DNA of 64,000 nt from Fimenecus sp964557975 (GCA_964557975.1 CAZLCG010000004.1:1-64000), one strand, 5' to 3'. Positions 51,408 to 60,781 are shown, numbered from the stretch's first letter. Program-made: numbers and translations. Notes: a model not told the origin generated them from the letters alone.

Positions 51408-52574
51408 ATGACTGATAAAACAATAGTTTTTATTACAAATTCATATTTCCCGTCGGGGCAGGCATATTCAAAGCGTGCCCTAAACCTATCCCGAATTTTC
51501 AGAGAATGTGGGTATTCGGTGAAAATTATCGCCGACTGCGCTTGGGAATATCCTGAGAACGGCAGGGGGATGTATGACGGCTTTGAGTACTTCACAGTCG
51601 GGGACAATTCAAGGTCGGGAAGATATTTAAAAAACAAAAGAAACAGTATCGCCCTTTTAAAGCAGATTACGGAAACGCAAAAGGTTTCGGCGGTTTTAAT
51701 AAGCGGCGGAACTTACGATAGATTTGACGAGGTATTTAAATTTTCAAGGCAAAAGGGTATTCCGCTTCTGCTTGAAATATGCGAGTGGTACGATATTAAA
51801 TCATTTAAGCTCGGCGAATTGGATTTCAGATACAGAAAATTCACTTCCTGTATGAACGGCTCTTACAAAAATGCGGACGGCATTATAGCTATCAGCCGTT
51901 ATCTTGAGGATTATTTTTCCGAGTATAACAGTAATGTTATCAGAATCCCCTCGCTTGCAGGCAGGGAGGATTTTGTAAAAGGCGAAAAAACCGAAAGCGA
52001 AAAAATTGTACTTATTCACGCAGGAACGTCAGTCGGGAAACAGCATAAGGAAATGTTTAAGGCTGTTTTGCAGGCGCTTGCCTCGTTCGGCGATAATTGC
52101 CCGTTTGAATACAGAATATTCGGCTCTGACAGAAAAACCGTACTCGAAAACATAGATTTCGACGAAGAACTGATAAATTCATTGGGCGACTGCGTTAAAA
52201 TATTCGGCAAAATACCGCAATCCGAGGTGCCGAAGCAGTATCTGCGGGCGGATTATTCGATTTTTGTCCGTCCGGACCGCCGTTCCTCGCATGCGGGTTT
52301 CCCCACAAAGCTCTCGGAAAGCCTTTGTGCCGGAACTCCCGTAATAGCAAATGATACGGGGGATATAGGTCTTTACATTGAGGACGGCAAAAACGGCTTC
52401 ATTATTAAGGACGGTACGGAAGGATCTGTTCGCAGGGCGCTTGAAAAAGCGCTTGCCGTTGATGGCGCAGGGCGCGGCGAAATGCGTGTAAACGCCCGTG
52501 AAACGGCGAAAAAGAGCTTTCTGTATACGGAATATATTGACAGTGTTAAAAAATTACTTGATAAGACGGTTTAG
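51408..52574 (+). CDS. Glycosyltransferase family 4
   Basis: A 388-residue GT-B enzyme. IVFITNSYFPSGQAYSKRAL opens the N-domain. The C-domain contains LIHAGTSVGKQHKEMFKAVL, SIFVRPDRRSSHAGFPTKLS and ESLCAGTPVIANDTGD. It starts two bases after the upstream stop and ends with a TAGTG overlap with the flippase gene. Donor and acceptor are not determinable. Confidence 0.88.
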   Translation: MTDKTIVFITNSYFPSGQAYSKRALNLSRIFRECGYSVKIIADCAWEYPENGRGMYDGFEYFTVGDNSRSGRYLKNKRNSIALLKQITETQKVSAVLISGGTYDRFDEVFKFSRQKGIPLLLEICEWYDIKSFKLGELDFRYRKFTSCMNGSYKNADGIIAISRYLEDYFSEYNSNVIRIPSLAGREDFVKGEKTESEKIVLIHAGTSVGKQHKEMFKAVLQALASFGDNCPFEYRIFGSDRKTVLENIDFDEELINSLGDCVKIFGKIPQSEVPKQYLRADYSIFVRPDRRSSHAGFPTKLSESLCAGTPVIANDTGDIGLYIEDGKNGFIIKDGTEGSVRRALEKALAVDGAGRGEMRVNARETAKKSFLYTEYIDSVKKLLDKTV

Positions 52575-53857
52575 TGTTTTATATGGAAAAAATTAAGGAA
52601 AAAACAAAATATTTTTTCACCCCCGAAAAGGTGAAGATTTATATTTATACCTGTTCTCAGCTTGTAAGTTTTTTGCTTGCTTTTCTGATAAACCTTTTTT
52701 ATACGAGGTTTGCCGATCCCGAGGGCTACGGGCAGTATAAATACGCGACCAACTTTTTGCAGACTATGCCTACGTTTTTTGCGTTCGGCATACCGTTTTG
52801 CTGCAGCAGGCTGATTGCAAAGGACGGCTCTGACGAGAAACACAGGGTGCTTACGTGCGGGCTTTATGTTACGGCTTTGCTGTCGGTTGTTTTTTCTGCC
52901 GGCTGTTACTTATTCCTTTCGCTCGGAAACATTTTTTCGGCTGAGAATTTTGAAACCCTTGAGCAGATAAAATCGGTCTTTCCGTTTATGCTTGTTTTCG
53001 CATTGAGGAATCTGTTTATTCAGGTTTATCAAGGGGTAGGCAAAACCAACAGATATGCGGCGTTTACAATAGCGCAGAGCCTGATAGTTCTTGTCGGGAT
53101 TTTCGCGGGCAGGCATATTTTCTCAGAGCTTCCGTTTAATTTTTGCATAGCCGTCTTTATTGCGTCCAACGCTGTTGTGCTTATACCGATGCTTTCGAGA
53201 ATGAGGTATAAAACGGACAAGGCCTCCTTCGGCACTTTGTTTGACGAGATAAAGTCGAACGGCATAAAAATTTACTTTTCCTCCGTCATTACAACAAGCG
53301 CGTCAAGCCTTATAGCGCTTATCTGCGGTTCGCAGTACGGCTTCAGCGAATACGGTTACTATTCGCTTGCACTAAGCTTTGCAAAATGCTTTACGCTGAT
53401 TTCCTCGGCGATGACGGTCGTAAAATTCAGAGAAAACGTAAAACAGCGGTTTATAAAAAAATCGGATATGGTGTTTATGAGCGCCTTAAACGCTGTAATT
53501 TACGGAGCGTTTCTTATTATCGGCAAACCGCTGTTCTTTCTGTTCTTTTCAAAAGAATACGAGCCTGCATACAATTACCTTGTATTTTTGGGCTTTGCTT
53601 ATCTTATGGACGGTATGACGCTCTACTTCAACCGCTTCTTTATTGCAAGGGGAAAGGGTGGGATCGTTGTACGCAATTCTTCGGTAACCGCTGTAATCAA
53701 TATCTTGGTTTCAGTCGTTCTCATCCCGAAATACCATATAAACGGTCTTGTTGCGGCTACGGTAATTTCAGCAACCTATAATTTTATTCAGTATGTTATT
53801 TCTTATTTGTTTTACAGAAAGAAAACAAAGGCGGAAATTGCAAATAATAAGTCATAA
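52574..53857 (+). CDS. Oligosaccharide flippase-like protein (Wzx, second copy)
   Basis: 427 residues, 12 or so membrane helices, MOP/PST superfamily: CSQLVSFLLAFLINLFYTRF and DPEGYGQYKYATNFLQT at the start. Shorter than the first flippase at 46472 (511) and not closely similar to it. The GTG at 52574 overlaps the upstream stop; an ATG at 52583 is equally possible because no clear ribosome site is visible. Confidence 0.87.
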   Translation: MFYMEKIKEKTKYFFTPEKVKIYIYTCSQLVSFLLAFLINLFYTRFADPEGYGQYKYATNFLQTMPTFFAFGIPFCCSRLIAKDGSDEKHRVLTCGLYVTALLSVVFSAGCYLFLSLGNIFSAENFETLEQIKSVFPFMLVFALRNLFIQVYQGVGKTNRYAAFTIAQSLIVLVGIFAGRHIFSELPFNFCIAVFIASNAVVLIPMLSRMRYKTDKASFGTLFDEIKSNGIKIYFSSVITTSASSLIALICGSQYGFSEYGYYSLALSFAKCFTLISSAMTVVKFRENVKQRFIKKSDMVFMSALNAVIYGAFLIIGKPLFFLFFSKEYEPAYNYLVFLGFAYLMDGMTLYFNRFFIARGKGGIVVRNSSVTAVINILVSVVLIPKYHINGLVAATVISATYNFIQYVISYLFYRKKTKAEIANNKS

Positions 53858-53865
53858 GGAAAGAT

Positions 53866-55158
53866 ATGGGGACAAACGAGAGAAAACAGGATATTGCACT
53901 GTATGTTGCGGCTGCGGTTATTTTTATAACCCTTGCGGCTTCAATATATTTGATGAGCGTCGGCAGCTATGCGTTGAGATCGGCGTCCTTTGTGCTTATC
54001 CTTGCGATAGCTCTTGTTATGCCTGTTGATAAGATGCCCGCTGTAATAGCGCTTCTTTTCCCGATCGTCGAAATAGTAAGGCTGAGCGACGATTCGCGAA
54101 CGGTTTTGCCGTTTGTGATAATTCTTTATATAATAAAGGTTATTTTGGCAAAGAGATACAATTTTAAAAGGCTTATATTCTTTCTTATTCCTTACAGCCT
54201 GTTTGCGGTTATGAACGTCATAAACGGTATTATGCGTTTTGACAGCCTTGCAACGCCTCTTGTAACCTGTGTGTTTATTCTGTTTGCGTTTCTTCTCGGC
54301 TCTCAGAATAAAAGCGATAAAACAAATATTCAGACTGCGGCGGTCTATATTATCAGCGCTGTGTTTACGGCGATCGAGTCGGTTATATTTAAGGACGTCG
54401 CTCTGATGTTCTCAACGGCTAACGAATACACAATAAGGTATTCGGGCTTTTCCTCGCCATGGAACTTCGGCCTTTGTATGGTTCTCGGTTGGTTCTTTGT
54501 AGTATATCTTTTTGAGAAAAGAAAAATCGGTTATGTTTTGCTTATTGCAGGTTCGGCGTTTTTTGTCTATTTCGCGGGTGAAACGGGTACGAGGTCGTTG
54601 CTTGTCGGCATGGCGGTTGTCGTAGCTTACATAGCTGTTTCAATAATTAAGCGTACCAAGAAGCTGTCTCATTTATTAAGGGCTGTCATCGTTTTTGCAA
54701 TTCCTGTTTTTGCGATAGTGTATTGGCTGTTTATTCTTGAACCTATGCTTGAAAGCCGCGGGAATATGTATGATGGAGCAAGAGTCGAGCTTTGGTCGTA
54801 TTATATGAACCTGTTCTTAAATGACAAGCTCATTCTTTTCTTCGGCATAGGCTGCAACGATTTGTCTTTATACGCAAAAAGCCATAATATGCTGACGGCG
54901 CACAATATATTTATTGAAATGTTTGTTGAGCTTGGCATAGTGGGTACCGTTCTCTTTGCTGTTCTGATAGCTTTTGTTTTGAAAAAGTCAAATAAAAACC
55001 CGCTGAAAAATGAAATGACGCTTCCTCTTATTATTTATCTTTCGTTTATGCTCACGCAGAGCGGGCTGTCGACGGAGCTTCTGTATTTTACGGTAGCGTT
55101 GGCGGGGCAGGCTTATTTTGAAAGAAAAAATGAAAGTCTGAAGGAAAATTACGAATAA
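53866..55158 (+). CDS. O-antigen ligase/polymerase family membrane protein
   Basis: 430 residues with about eleven membrane helices and a long loop near the C-terminus. YSGFSSPWNFGLCMVLGWFF, GETGTRSLLVGMAVVVAYI and the AHNIFIEMFVELGIVGTVLF block with its His are typical of the Wzy/WaaL (O-antigen ligase) superfamily. It either polymerises repeat units or transfers the glycan to an acceptor. A ribosome site GGAAAG precedes the ATG. Confidence 0.87.
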   Translation: MGTNERKQDIALYVAAAVIFITLAASIYLMSVGSYALRSASFVLILAIALVMPVDKMPAVIALLFPIVEIVRLSDDSRTVLPFVIILYIIKVILAKRYNFKRLIFFLIPYSLFAVMNVINGIMRFDSLATPLVTCVFILFAFLLGSQNKSDKTNIQTAAVYIISAVFTAIESVIFKDVALMFSTANEYTIRYSGFSSPWNFGLCMVLGWFFVVYLFEKRKIGYVLLIAGSAFFVYFAGETGTRSLLVGMAVVVAYIAVSIIKRTKKLSHLLRAVIVFAIPVFAIVYWLFILEPMLESRGNMYDGARVELWSYYMNLFLNDKLILFFGIGCNDLSLYAKSHNMLTAHNIFIEMFVELGIVGTVLFAVLIAFVLKKSNKNPLKNEMTLPLIIYLSFMLTQSGLSTELLYFTVALAGQAYFERKNESLKENYE

Positions 55159-55166
55159 AAATTTTA

Positions 55167-55198
55167 TTGTATGCAAATAAAGGAAAATGATATATAAT
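55167..55198 (+). promoter_or_regulatory. Possible internal promoter before capE
   Basis: TTGTAT (55167-55172) with TGATATATA, an extended -10, 18 bases on (TATATA 55191-55196). It lies in the largest gap of the polysaccharide locus (69 bases), before the UDP-L-FucNAc genes, which could be expressed separately. Confidence 0.5.
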
Positions 55199-55227
55199 AA
55201 TAAAAAACCGAAAGCGACTTGATAATT

Positions 55228-56265
55228 ATGTTTAAGGAAAAGACACTTTTAATTACAGGCGGAACGGGCTCGTTCGGCAACGCGGTGCTTAACCGTTTTC
55301 TTAAAACGGACATCGGCGAAATCCGTATTTTTTCACGCGATGAGAAAAAGCAGGACGATATGCGCCATGAGTTTCAGGCGAGGATGCCCGAGGTCAGCGA
55401 TAAGATTAAATTCTTTATCGGCGATGTGCGTGATTTGGCGTCGGTTAAGAACGCCATACACGGAGTTGATTATATTTTTCACGCCGCGGCGTTGAAGCAG
55501 GTTCCGTCGTGCGAATTTTTCCCGCTTGAAGCTGTTAAAACCAACGTAATAGGAACTGACAACGTTCTTACCGCCGCAATAGATGAGGGAGTTGAAACCG
55601 TAATTTGCCTTTCTACCGACAAGGCGGCGTATCCCGTAAACGCTATGGGTACGTCAAAGGCTATGATGGAAAAGGTAATTGTCGCAAAATCAAGAACCGT
55701 AAGCCCCGAAAAGACCAAAATCTGCTGTACAAGATACGGCAACGTTATGTGTTCAAGGGGGAGTGTTATTCCGCTTTGGATCGACCAGATAAAAGAGGGT
55801 AAGCCAATCACCGTTACCGAGCCCGAAATGACAAGGTTTATTATGAGCCTTGACGAAGCGGTCGATTTGGTGCTTTTCGCATTCCAAAACGGCGTTTCGG
55901 GCGATATTCTTGTTCAAAAAGCGCCCGCATGCACGATAGGCGTGCTGGCAGAGGCGGTTAAAGAGCTTTTCTGCCCCGATACTCAGGTTAAGGTTATCGG
56001 TATCCGCCACGGCGAAAAGATGTACGAAACGCTTCTTACAAATGAGGAATGCGCTCACGCAGCGGATATGGGTGATTTCTACCGCGTCCCCGCCGATAAG
56101 CGTTCGCTTAATTATGACAAGTATTTTAAGGACGGCGACACCGAGCGTAACCCGTTAACCGAGTTTAATTCCAACAACACTAAGCTCCTTACGGTTGAGC
56201 AGGTTAAAGAAAAACTGCTCTCTCTTGAATACATTAAAAACGAATTGGCCTCTATGGAGAAATAA
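55228..56265 (+). CDS. capE: UDP-GlcNAc 4,6-dehydratase/5-epimerase (CapE)
   Basis: 345 residues of the inverting 4,6-dehydratase group (CapE/FnlA/WbjB). LLITGGTGSFGNAVLNRFLK binds NADP; HAAALKQVPSCEF and VICLSTDKAAYPVNAMGTSK contain the active-site Met-Lys pair (MGTSK) typical of this group rather than a Tyr. It produces UDP-2-acetamido-2,6-dideoxy-beta-L-arabino-hexulose, first step to UDP-L-FucNAc. The ATG at 55228 is chosen over a TTG at 55219. Confidence 0.92.
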   Translation: MFKEKTLLITGGTGSFGNAVLNRFLKTDIGEIRIFSRDEKKQDDMRHEFQARMPEVSDKIKFFIGDVRDLASVKNAIHGVDYIFHAAALKQVPSCEFFPLEAVKTNVIGTDNVLTAAIDEGVETVICLSTDKAAYPVNAMGTSKAMMEKVIVAKSRTVSPEKTKICCTRYGNVMCSRGSVIPLWIDQIKEGKPITVTEPEMTRFIMSLDEAVDLVLFAFQNGVSGDILVQKAPACTIGVLAEAVKELFCPDTQVKVIGIRHGEKMYETLLTNEECAHAADMGDFYRVPADKRSLNYDKYFKDGDTERNPLTEFNSNNTKLLTVEQVKEKLLSLEYIKNELASMEK

Positions 56266-56267
56266 TT

Positions 56268-57413
56268 ATGAAAATTCTTGTTACGGGCGCAAAGGGCTTT
56301 GTGGGTAAAAACCTTGTTGCCGAGCTTAAAAATATAAAGGACGGTAAGGCGAAAAACCATAATTTAACAAACGACCTTACAATATATGAGTTTGATATTG
56401 ATACTCCGACGGATTTACTTGACGGCTTTTGCAGGGACTGCGATTTTGTCTTTAACCTTGCAGGGGTAAACCGCCCCGAAAATCCCGAGGAATTTATGAG
56501 CGGTAATTTCGGGTTTGCTTCCGTGCTTCTTGACGCCCTAAAGAAGTACAATAATACCTGCCCCGTAATGCTTTCGTCTTCAACTCAGGCGGAGCTTGAC
56601 AATCCCTACGGCAAAAGCAAACGGGCCGGTGAGGAGCTGTTTTTTGAATACGGCAGGCAGACGGGCGCAAGGGTGCTTGTTTACCGCTTTCCCAACATAT
56701 TCGGCAAGTGGTGCAGACCGAACTATAACAGCGCTGTGGCGACCTTCTGCAATAATATCGCAAACGGTTTGCCCATTCAGGTTAACGACAGAAGCCATAA
56801 GATGACGCTTGTTTATATTGACGATGTTGTCCGTGAGCTTATAAATGCGATTTCCGCCAATGAAACCCGAGAGGGCAGATTTTGCAGAGTGCCTGTCGAG
56901 CATTGCGTTTCGCTCGGGGAAATTGTTGATTTGATATATTCGTTTAAGGAAAGCAGAAACAATCTATCCGTTCCCGATATGACGGACGGCGGATTTTCTA
57001 AGAAGCTGTACAGCACATATCTCTCATATCTGCCTAAGGATAAATTCAGTTATCCGCTTAAAATGAACGTCGATAACAGAGGCTCGTTTACCGAAATTCT
57101 CAGAACCTCAGACAGAGGTCAGTTTTCCGTAAACATTTCAAAGCCCCATATCACAAAAGGTCAGCATTGGCATCATACAAAAAATGAAAAATTCCTCGTC
57201 GTCAGCGGAAAGGGCGTTATACGCTTTCGCAAGATTGGCTCTGACGAGGTGATTGAATACTTCGTTTCGGGGGATAGACTCGAGGTCGTTGACATACCGA
57301 CGGGATACACTCACAATATTGAAAATCTCGGCGATACGGATATGGTTACGTTTATGTGGTGTAACGAATGCTTTAATCCCGAAAAGCCCGATACATATTT
57401 TTTGGAAGTGTAG
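56268..57413 (+). CDS. capF: CapF reductase (SDR plus cupin), UDP-L-FucNAc pathway
   Basis: 381 residues. An N-terminal SDR domain (KILVTGAKGFVGKNLVAELK; NPYGKSKRAGEELFF with the catalytic Tyr/Lys) is fused to a C-terminal cupin (residues 265-381) with metal-ligand His/Glu in HITKGQHWHHTKNEKFLVV. This two-domain layout is that of Staphylococcus aureus CapF/FnlB, in which the cupin epimerises C3 and the SDR reduces C4. It follows capE by two bases. Confidence 0.94.
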   Translation: MKILVTGAKGFVGKNLVAELKNIKDGKAKNHNLTNDLTIYEFDIDTPTDLLDGFCRDCDFVFNLAGVNRPENPEEFMSGNFGFASVLLDALKKYNNTCPVMLSSSTQAELDNPYGKSKRAGEELFFEYGRQTGARVLVYRFPNIFGKWCRPNYNSAVATFCNNIANGLPIQVNDRSHKMTLVYIDDVVRELINAISANETREGRFCRVPVEHCVSLGEIVDLIYSFKESRNNLSVPDMTDGGFSKKLYSTYLSYLPKDKFSYPLKMNVDNRGSFTEILRTSDRGQFSVNISKPHITKGQHWHHTKNEKFLVVSGKGVIRFRKIGSDEVIEYFVSGDRLEVVDIPTGYTHNIENLGDTDMVTFMWCNECFNPEKPDTYFLEV

Positions 57414-57416
57414 CTT

Positions 57417-57902
57417 ATGAAACATAAAGCAGTGCTTACTTTTCTGATTGTCTTGATTGTTCTTACCGTAGGCTTTATATGGAGCAATTCAATAAAATCG
57501 GAGGAGCGCTCAAACAGCGATTCGCAGGCGGTTGCCGACAGGGTCGAAAGCCTTGTGAAAACAGATGAAGACGGGAAAGGGCAAAGCTCTTATAAGGTGC
57601 TGCTCGGCAAGGTGCGTCAAGCCGCCCATGGGGTCGAATTTTTCGTGCTCGGTCTTGAAACGGCTTCGCTTTGCTTTGTTATTTCAAAGAAGTTTTCCTT
57701 TCAAAAAATATGGAACGTCATTTCGGCGGCTCTTGCAGTTGCCGTTGCGGACGAAGCAATACAGATTCTGTCGGGCAGGGGACCCGAGGTTTCGGATATT
57801 CTTTTGGATATCGGCGGCGCTTTTGCAGGCGTTATTTTGGTTTTAATAATTTGGATTACAGCTTTATGCTTAAAAAAGGGGAAAAAATATGGCAAAGCTT
57901 AA
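57417..57902 (+). CDS. VanZ-like membrane protein
   Basis: 161 residues with an N-terminal membrane anchor (TFLIVLIVLTVGFIWSNSIK) and three C-terminal helices; the motifs QAAHGVEFFVLGLETASL, ADEAIQILSGRGPEVSD and ILLDIGGAFAGVIL are the VanZ pattern. VanZ gives low-level teicoplanin resistance; the mechanism of the family is unknown. Here it is nested between capF and capG and overlaps capG by 14 bases, so it seems tied to the polymer rather than to antibiotic resistance. Confidence 0.85.
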   Translation: MKHKAVLTFLIVLIVLTVGFIWSNSIKSEERSNSDSQAVADRVESLVKTDEDGKGQSSYKVLLGKVRQAAHGVEFFVLGLETASLCFVISKKFSFQKIWNVISAALAVAVADEAIQILSGRGPEVSDILLDIGGAFAGVILVLIIWITALCLKKGKKYGKA

Positions 57903-59034
57903 ACTAATGACAATAATAGGTACAAGACCCGAGATAATCCGTCTTGCCGCAGTAATAAAGAAATGCGACAGATATTTTGATCATATTTTGGTTCACACGG
58001 GTCAGAACTATGACTATGAATTAAATCAGGTTTTTTTTGACGATTTAGGGCTTCGCGCGCCCGATTTTTATCTTGACTCGGTCGGTGATGATTTGGGTGA
58101 AACTATCGGGAACATAATTGCAAAATCCTACAGGCTTATGGTTTCGCAAAAGCCCGACGCTTTGCTTATATTGGGCGACACGAATTCCTGCCTTTCGGCA
58201 ATATCGGCTAAAAGGCTTCATATTCCGATTTTCCATATGGAAGCGGGCAACCGATGCTTCGACGAATGTCTGCCCGAGGAAACCAACAGAAGAATAGTTG
58301 ACCATATTGCCGACGTTAATATGTGCTATTCCGAGCATGCGAGGAGATATTTAAACTCCGAGGGCACCGCCAAAGAAAGAACATACGTTACGGGCTCTCC
58401 CATGGCGGAGGTGCTTGATGAAAATCTTGACAAAATAAAGGCGTCCGATATTCTTTCGAGATTGGGACTTGAAAAGAAGAAATATATTCTTCTGTCCGCG
58501 CACCGTGAAGAGAATATCGACATCGAAGAAAACTTTTTCAATCTTATGAATGCGGTAAACGCCCTTGCCGAAAGATACGATATGCCCATTCTCTATTCGT
58601 GCCACCCGAGGAGCGCAAAGTTTATTGAAAAGCGCGGCTTCGTCTTTGATAAACGCGTTATAAAGCACAAGCCTCTCGGCTTCCATGATTATAACAATTT
58701 GCAGATGAACGCGTTTGCCGTTGTTTCTGACAGCGGTACGCTTCCCGAGGAGTCAAGCTTTTATCTCTCTGTCGGCAACCCGTTCCCCGCGGTCTGCATA
58801 AGAACCTCAACCGAAAGACCCGAGGCGCTTGACAAGGGCAATTTCTTTATTGCGGGAATCACGACCGAGCAGGTCCTGAGCGCTGTTGAAACTGCGGTTG
58901 AAATGAACGAAAACGGCGATTTCGGTATTCCCGTTCCCGATTATACGGAAGAAAATGTTTCAACTAAGGTCGTTAAAATTATTCAAAGCTATACGGGCAT
59001 TGTAAACAAGATGGTCTGGAGAAAGAATAAATAA
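57889..59034 (+). CDS. capG: UDP-HexNAc 2-epimerase (CapG/FnlC)
   Basis: A 381-residue non-hydrolysing UDP-N-acetylhexosamine 2-epimerase. MTIIGTRPEIIRLAAVIKK, HTGQNYDYELNQVFFDDLG, HMEAGNRCFDECLPEETNRR and LSAHREENID are characteristic and resemble the CapG/WbjD/FnlC branch. It converts UDP-L-PneNAc-type sugar to UDP-L-FucNAc, the third step after CapE and CapF. It is the last gene of the locus; a terminator follows within 25 bases. Confidence 0.92.
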   Translation: MAKLKLMTIIGTRPEIIRLAAVIKKCDRYFDHILVHTGQNYDYELNQVFFDDLGLRAPDFYLDSVGDDLGETIGNIIAKSYRLMVSQKPDALLILGDTNSCLSAISAKRLHIPIFHMEAGNRCFDECLPEETNRRIVDHIADVNMCYSEHARRYLNSEGTAKERTYVTGSPMAEVLDENLDKIKASDILSRLGLEKKKYILLSAHREENIDIEENFFNLMNAVNALAERYDMPILYSCHPRSAKFIEKRGFVFDKRVIKHKPLGFHDYNNLQMNAFAVVSDSGTLPEESSFYLSVGNPFPAVCIRTSTERPEALDKGNFFIAGITTEQVLSAVETAVEMNENGDFGIPVPDYTEENVSTKVVKIIQSYTGIVNKMVWRKNK

Positions 59035-59055
59035 ATCATATTTATTAAATAAAAA

Positions 59056-59095
59056 AGGCTGTTTCAAGCAAAACTGAAGCAGCTTTTTATTTTTT
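59056..59095. terminator. Bidirectional terminator at the end of the polysaccharide locus
   Basis: GCTGTTTCA pairs with TGAAGCAGC (one G-U) around an 8-base loop. It is followed by a T-run on the + strand (CTTTTTATTTTTT) and, on the - strand, by CTTTTTTATTT. It serves both capG and the converging minus-strand gene. Confidence 0.88.
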
Positions 59096-59102
59096 AAAGA
59101 AA

Positions 59103-59318
59103 TTATAATGAAAAATCCTCTTTGTCGAGCTGTGCCGGTCGGGGCGCTTTTTTAGGCGTCCTTTTCATAATGTCATATTTATATCTCCTGCAATGAAAGT
59201 CCCTTGCGACAATGCCTTTTTTGGGACAAAGCACGGTTTCCCCGTCGGGCGACGTCCTGCCGTAAACGCAGTATTCGCACCGAGGAGAAATCTCTTTATT
59301 GTATAACCCGTTTTTCAT
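59103..59318 (-). CDS. Small Cys-containing conserved protein
   Basis: 71 residues with CEYCVYGRTSPDGETVLCPK and a later HCRRYKYD: four cysteines that could bind zinc. The pattern recurs in Clostridia as an uncharacterised short protein. A GGGGTG ribosome site lies six bases before the ATG. It is 32 bases downstream of ylbJ on the same strand and is probably co-transcribed with it. No function is known to me. Confidence 0.65.
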   Translation of the reverse strand: MKNGLYNKEISPRCEYCVYGRTSPDGETVLCPKKGIVARDFHCRRYKYDIMKRTPKKAPRPAQLDKEDFSL

Positions 59319-59350
59319 AAATTACACCCCGCATACGTTATAGTGTAATT

Positions 59351-60406
59351 TTAGCACGTTTTTTTGTCGGTATCAACCTCAAAAATGAGGACGGCGCACA
59401 TAAATATAAGCGCGGCTGCCGCCGGAACGGAGATTGAGTACGCGGCGGGTAAAAGCTGTGAGTTCGTATTAAAGGTCGAAATCTCGCACGGAATTATTTT
59501 AATAAGCACGGCGCACATAAGCGACGATATTGCCGAAGCGATTATTCTGGCAAGATAAAAATACCCCATATTAAGTCTGCTTTTTGAAATAAAGGAGTAA
59601 ATCTGACAATGCACCGACAGCCCGCCGAACGATAAAAGAGCTGCTGCCGCGGGAAACGGCAGAACGCCTGATGAAAGCTTAATTCCGCTTGTAACCTCTA
59701 AAATACCGCACACTGTGATTACAAATGCTCCGCTCCCCAAAGAAGTAATACATTTGATAACGCCATTGAAAATAACTATCCATGCGCATATTGAAAGCAT
59801 TGCTCTCGCGGAATCCGCAGTTGACTGCGAAAAAGCGGTAACGGGGTCGGCGATATAGGCTGTTTCATCCCGTGCAGGGACGCAACGCCCCTTATCGGCA
59901 ATTATGCGGGTAAGCATACCCACGGTAAGCGAGGCGGCGCTTGTTGAGACATAAAGGATAATTCCTGCTTTTCTGCTCCCCAAAAACATTGATCCGACCG
60001 TGCCTATAATAAACGCAGGTCCGGCGTTTATGCAAAAAAGATTTAATCTCTGCGCCTGATTTTCCGTAATCCTGCCCGCGCTCAGCAGGTCTGCGGTCAT
60101 TTTTGCCCCGACGGGGAAACCGCCTATAAGCGACATAAGAATAACTCCTGCGGTGACGCCGGGCTGTTTGAATAGCTTTTCGGTGACGCTTCCGAGCAGA
60201 CTGCCCAAAAAGTCGGCAAGTCCCGATTTTAAGATGAACTGCGACGCCACCATAAACGGGAAAAGCGAGGGTATCACCGTTCCTGCGCACATAATAAGCC
60301 CTTCCTTAATGCCTGCCGCGCACAAATCGGCTTCGACAAAAAGCATGACGCAGGCGGTGAGCGTTACAAAAATCAAAATTATGTTTTTTGCTTTATCTCT
60401 TTTCAT
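59351..60406 (-). CDS. ylbJ: Sporulation integral membrane protein YlbJ
   Basis: 351 residues with about nine membrane helices. VIPSLFPFMVASQFILKSGL and LIGGFPVGAKMTADLLSAGR are the gate-domain (nucleoside-recognition-type) motifs of YlbJ. In Bacillus it is made under sigma-E and is required for spore cortex formation. I chose the ATG at 60406 preceded by GAGTGAT; the upstream in-frame extension would run into yqfC and has no support. Divergent from yqfC, 66 bases apart. Confidence 0.88.
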   Translation of the reverse strand: MKRDKAKNIILIFVTLTACVMLFVEADLCAAGIKEGLIMCAGTVIPSLFPFMVASQFILKSGLADFLGSLLGSVTEKLFKQPGVTAGVILMSLIGGFPVGAKMTADLLSAGRITENQAQRLNLFCINAGPAFIIGTVGSMFLGSRKAGIILYVSTSAASLTVGMLTRIIADKGRCVPARDETAYIADPVTAFSQSTADSARAMLSICAWIVIFNGVIKCITSLGSGAFVITVCGILEVTSGIKLSSGVLPFPAAAALLSFGGLSVHCQIYSFISKSRLNMGYFYLARIIASAISSLMCAVLIKIIPCEISTFNTNSQLLPAAYSISVPAAAALIFMCAVLIFEVDTDKKTC

Positions 60407-60472
60407 ATCATCACTCTTTCGGGTAATCAAATAATATGCGTTTTCATATAAATGTATGAGTGAGGTGAGAAA

Positions 60473-60772
60473 ATGAGTACCCGAAGAAAACGTGAAAAAA
60501 CCGCCTCGGGGAATAAAAAGGCGGTAATAAAGTCGGTGATTGACCTGCCCGAATCGCTTAATCCGACGCTGCCGCACATTGAAGCAGAGGGAAACCGTGA
60601 AATTTCGGTCGACGGGTGCAGGGGGATACTTGAATACGGACAGGACAGAATTAAACTCAATGCGGGCAGTCTTATAATCGCTTTTTACGGCGATAACCTT
60701 GAAATAAAGGTGTATTCGGATATTCAAACGGTGATTGCCGGCAGCATAGCTTCAATCGAATTTGAAAATTAG
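60473..60772 (+). CDS. yqfC: Sporulation protein YqfC
   Basis: 99 residues: SVIDLPESLNPTLPHIEAEG, REISVDGCRGILEYGQDRIK and the strand-rich C-terminus are typical of YqfC, a sigma-E-controlled protein of unknown biochemical role. GAGGTGA ribosome site. Nine bases before yqfD, its constant partner. Confidence 0.9.
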   Translation: MSTRRKREKTASGNKKAVIKSVIDLPESLNPTLPHIEAEGNREISVDGCRGILEYGQDRIKLNAGSLIIAFYGDNLEIKVYSDIQTVIAGSIASIEFEN

Positions 60773-60781
60773 GGTGAAAAA

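Noticed and set aside
53793..54029. 78-residue + strand ORF between the second flippase and the O-antigen ligase-like gene
   Set aside because: It lies across the end and start of two well-supported membrane protein genes in another frame, with a Cys/Tyr-rich shadow composition.
60407..60727. N-terminal extension of YlbJ
   Set aside because: It runs antisense through yqfC; the ATG at 60406 has its own ribosome site and gives the usual YlbJ length.
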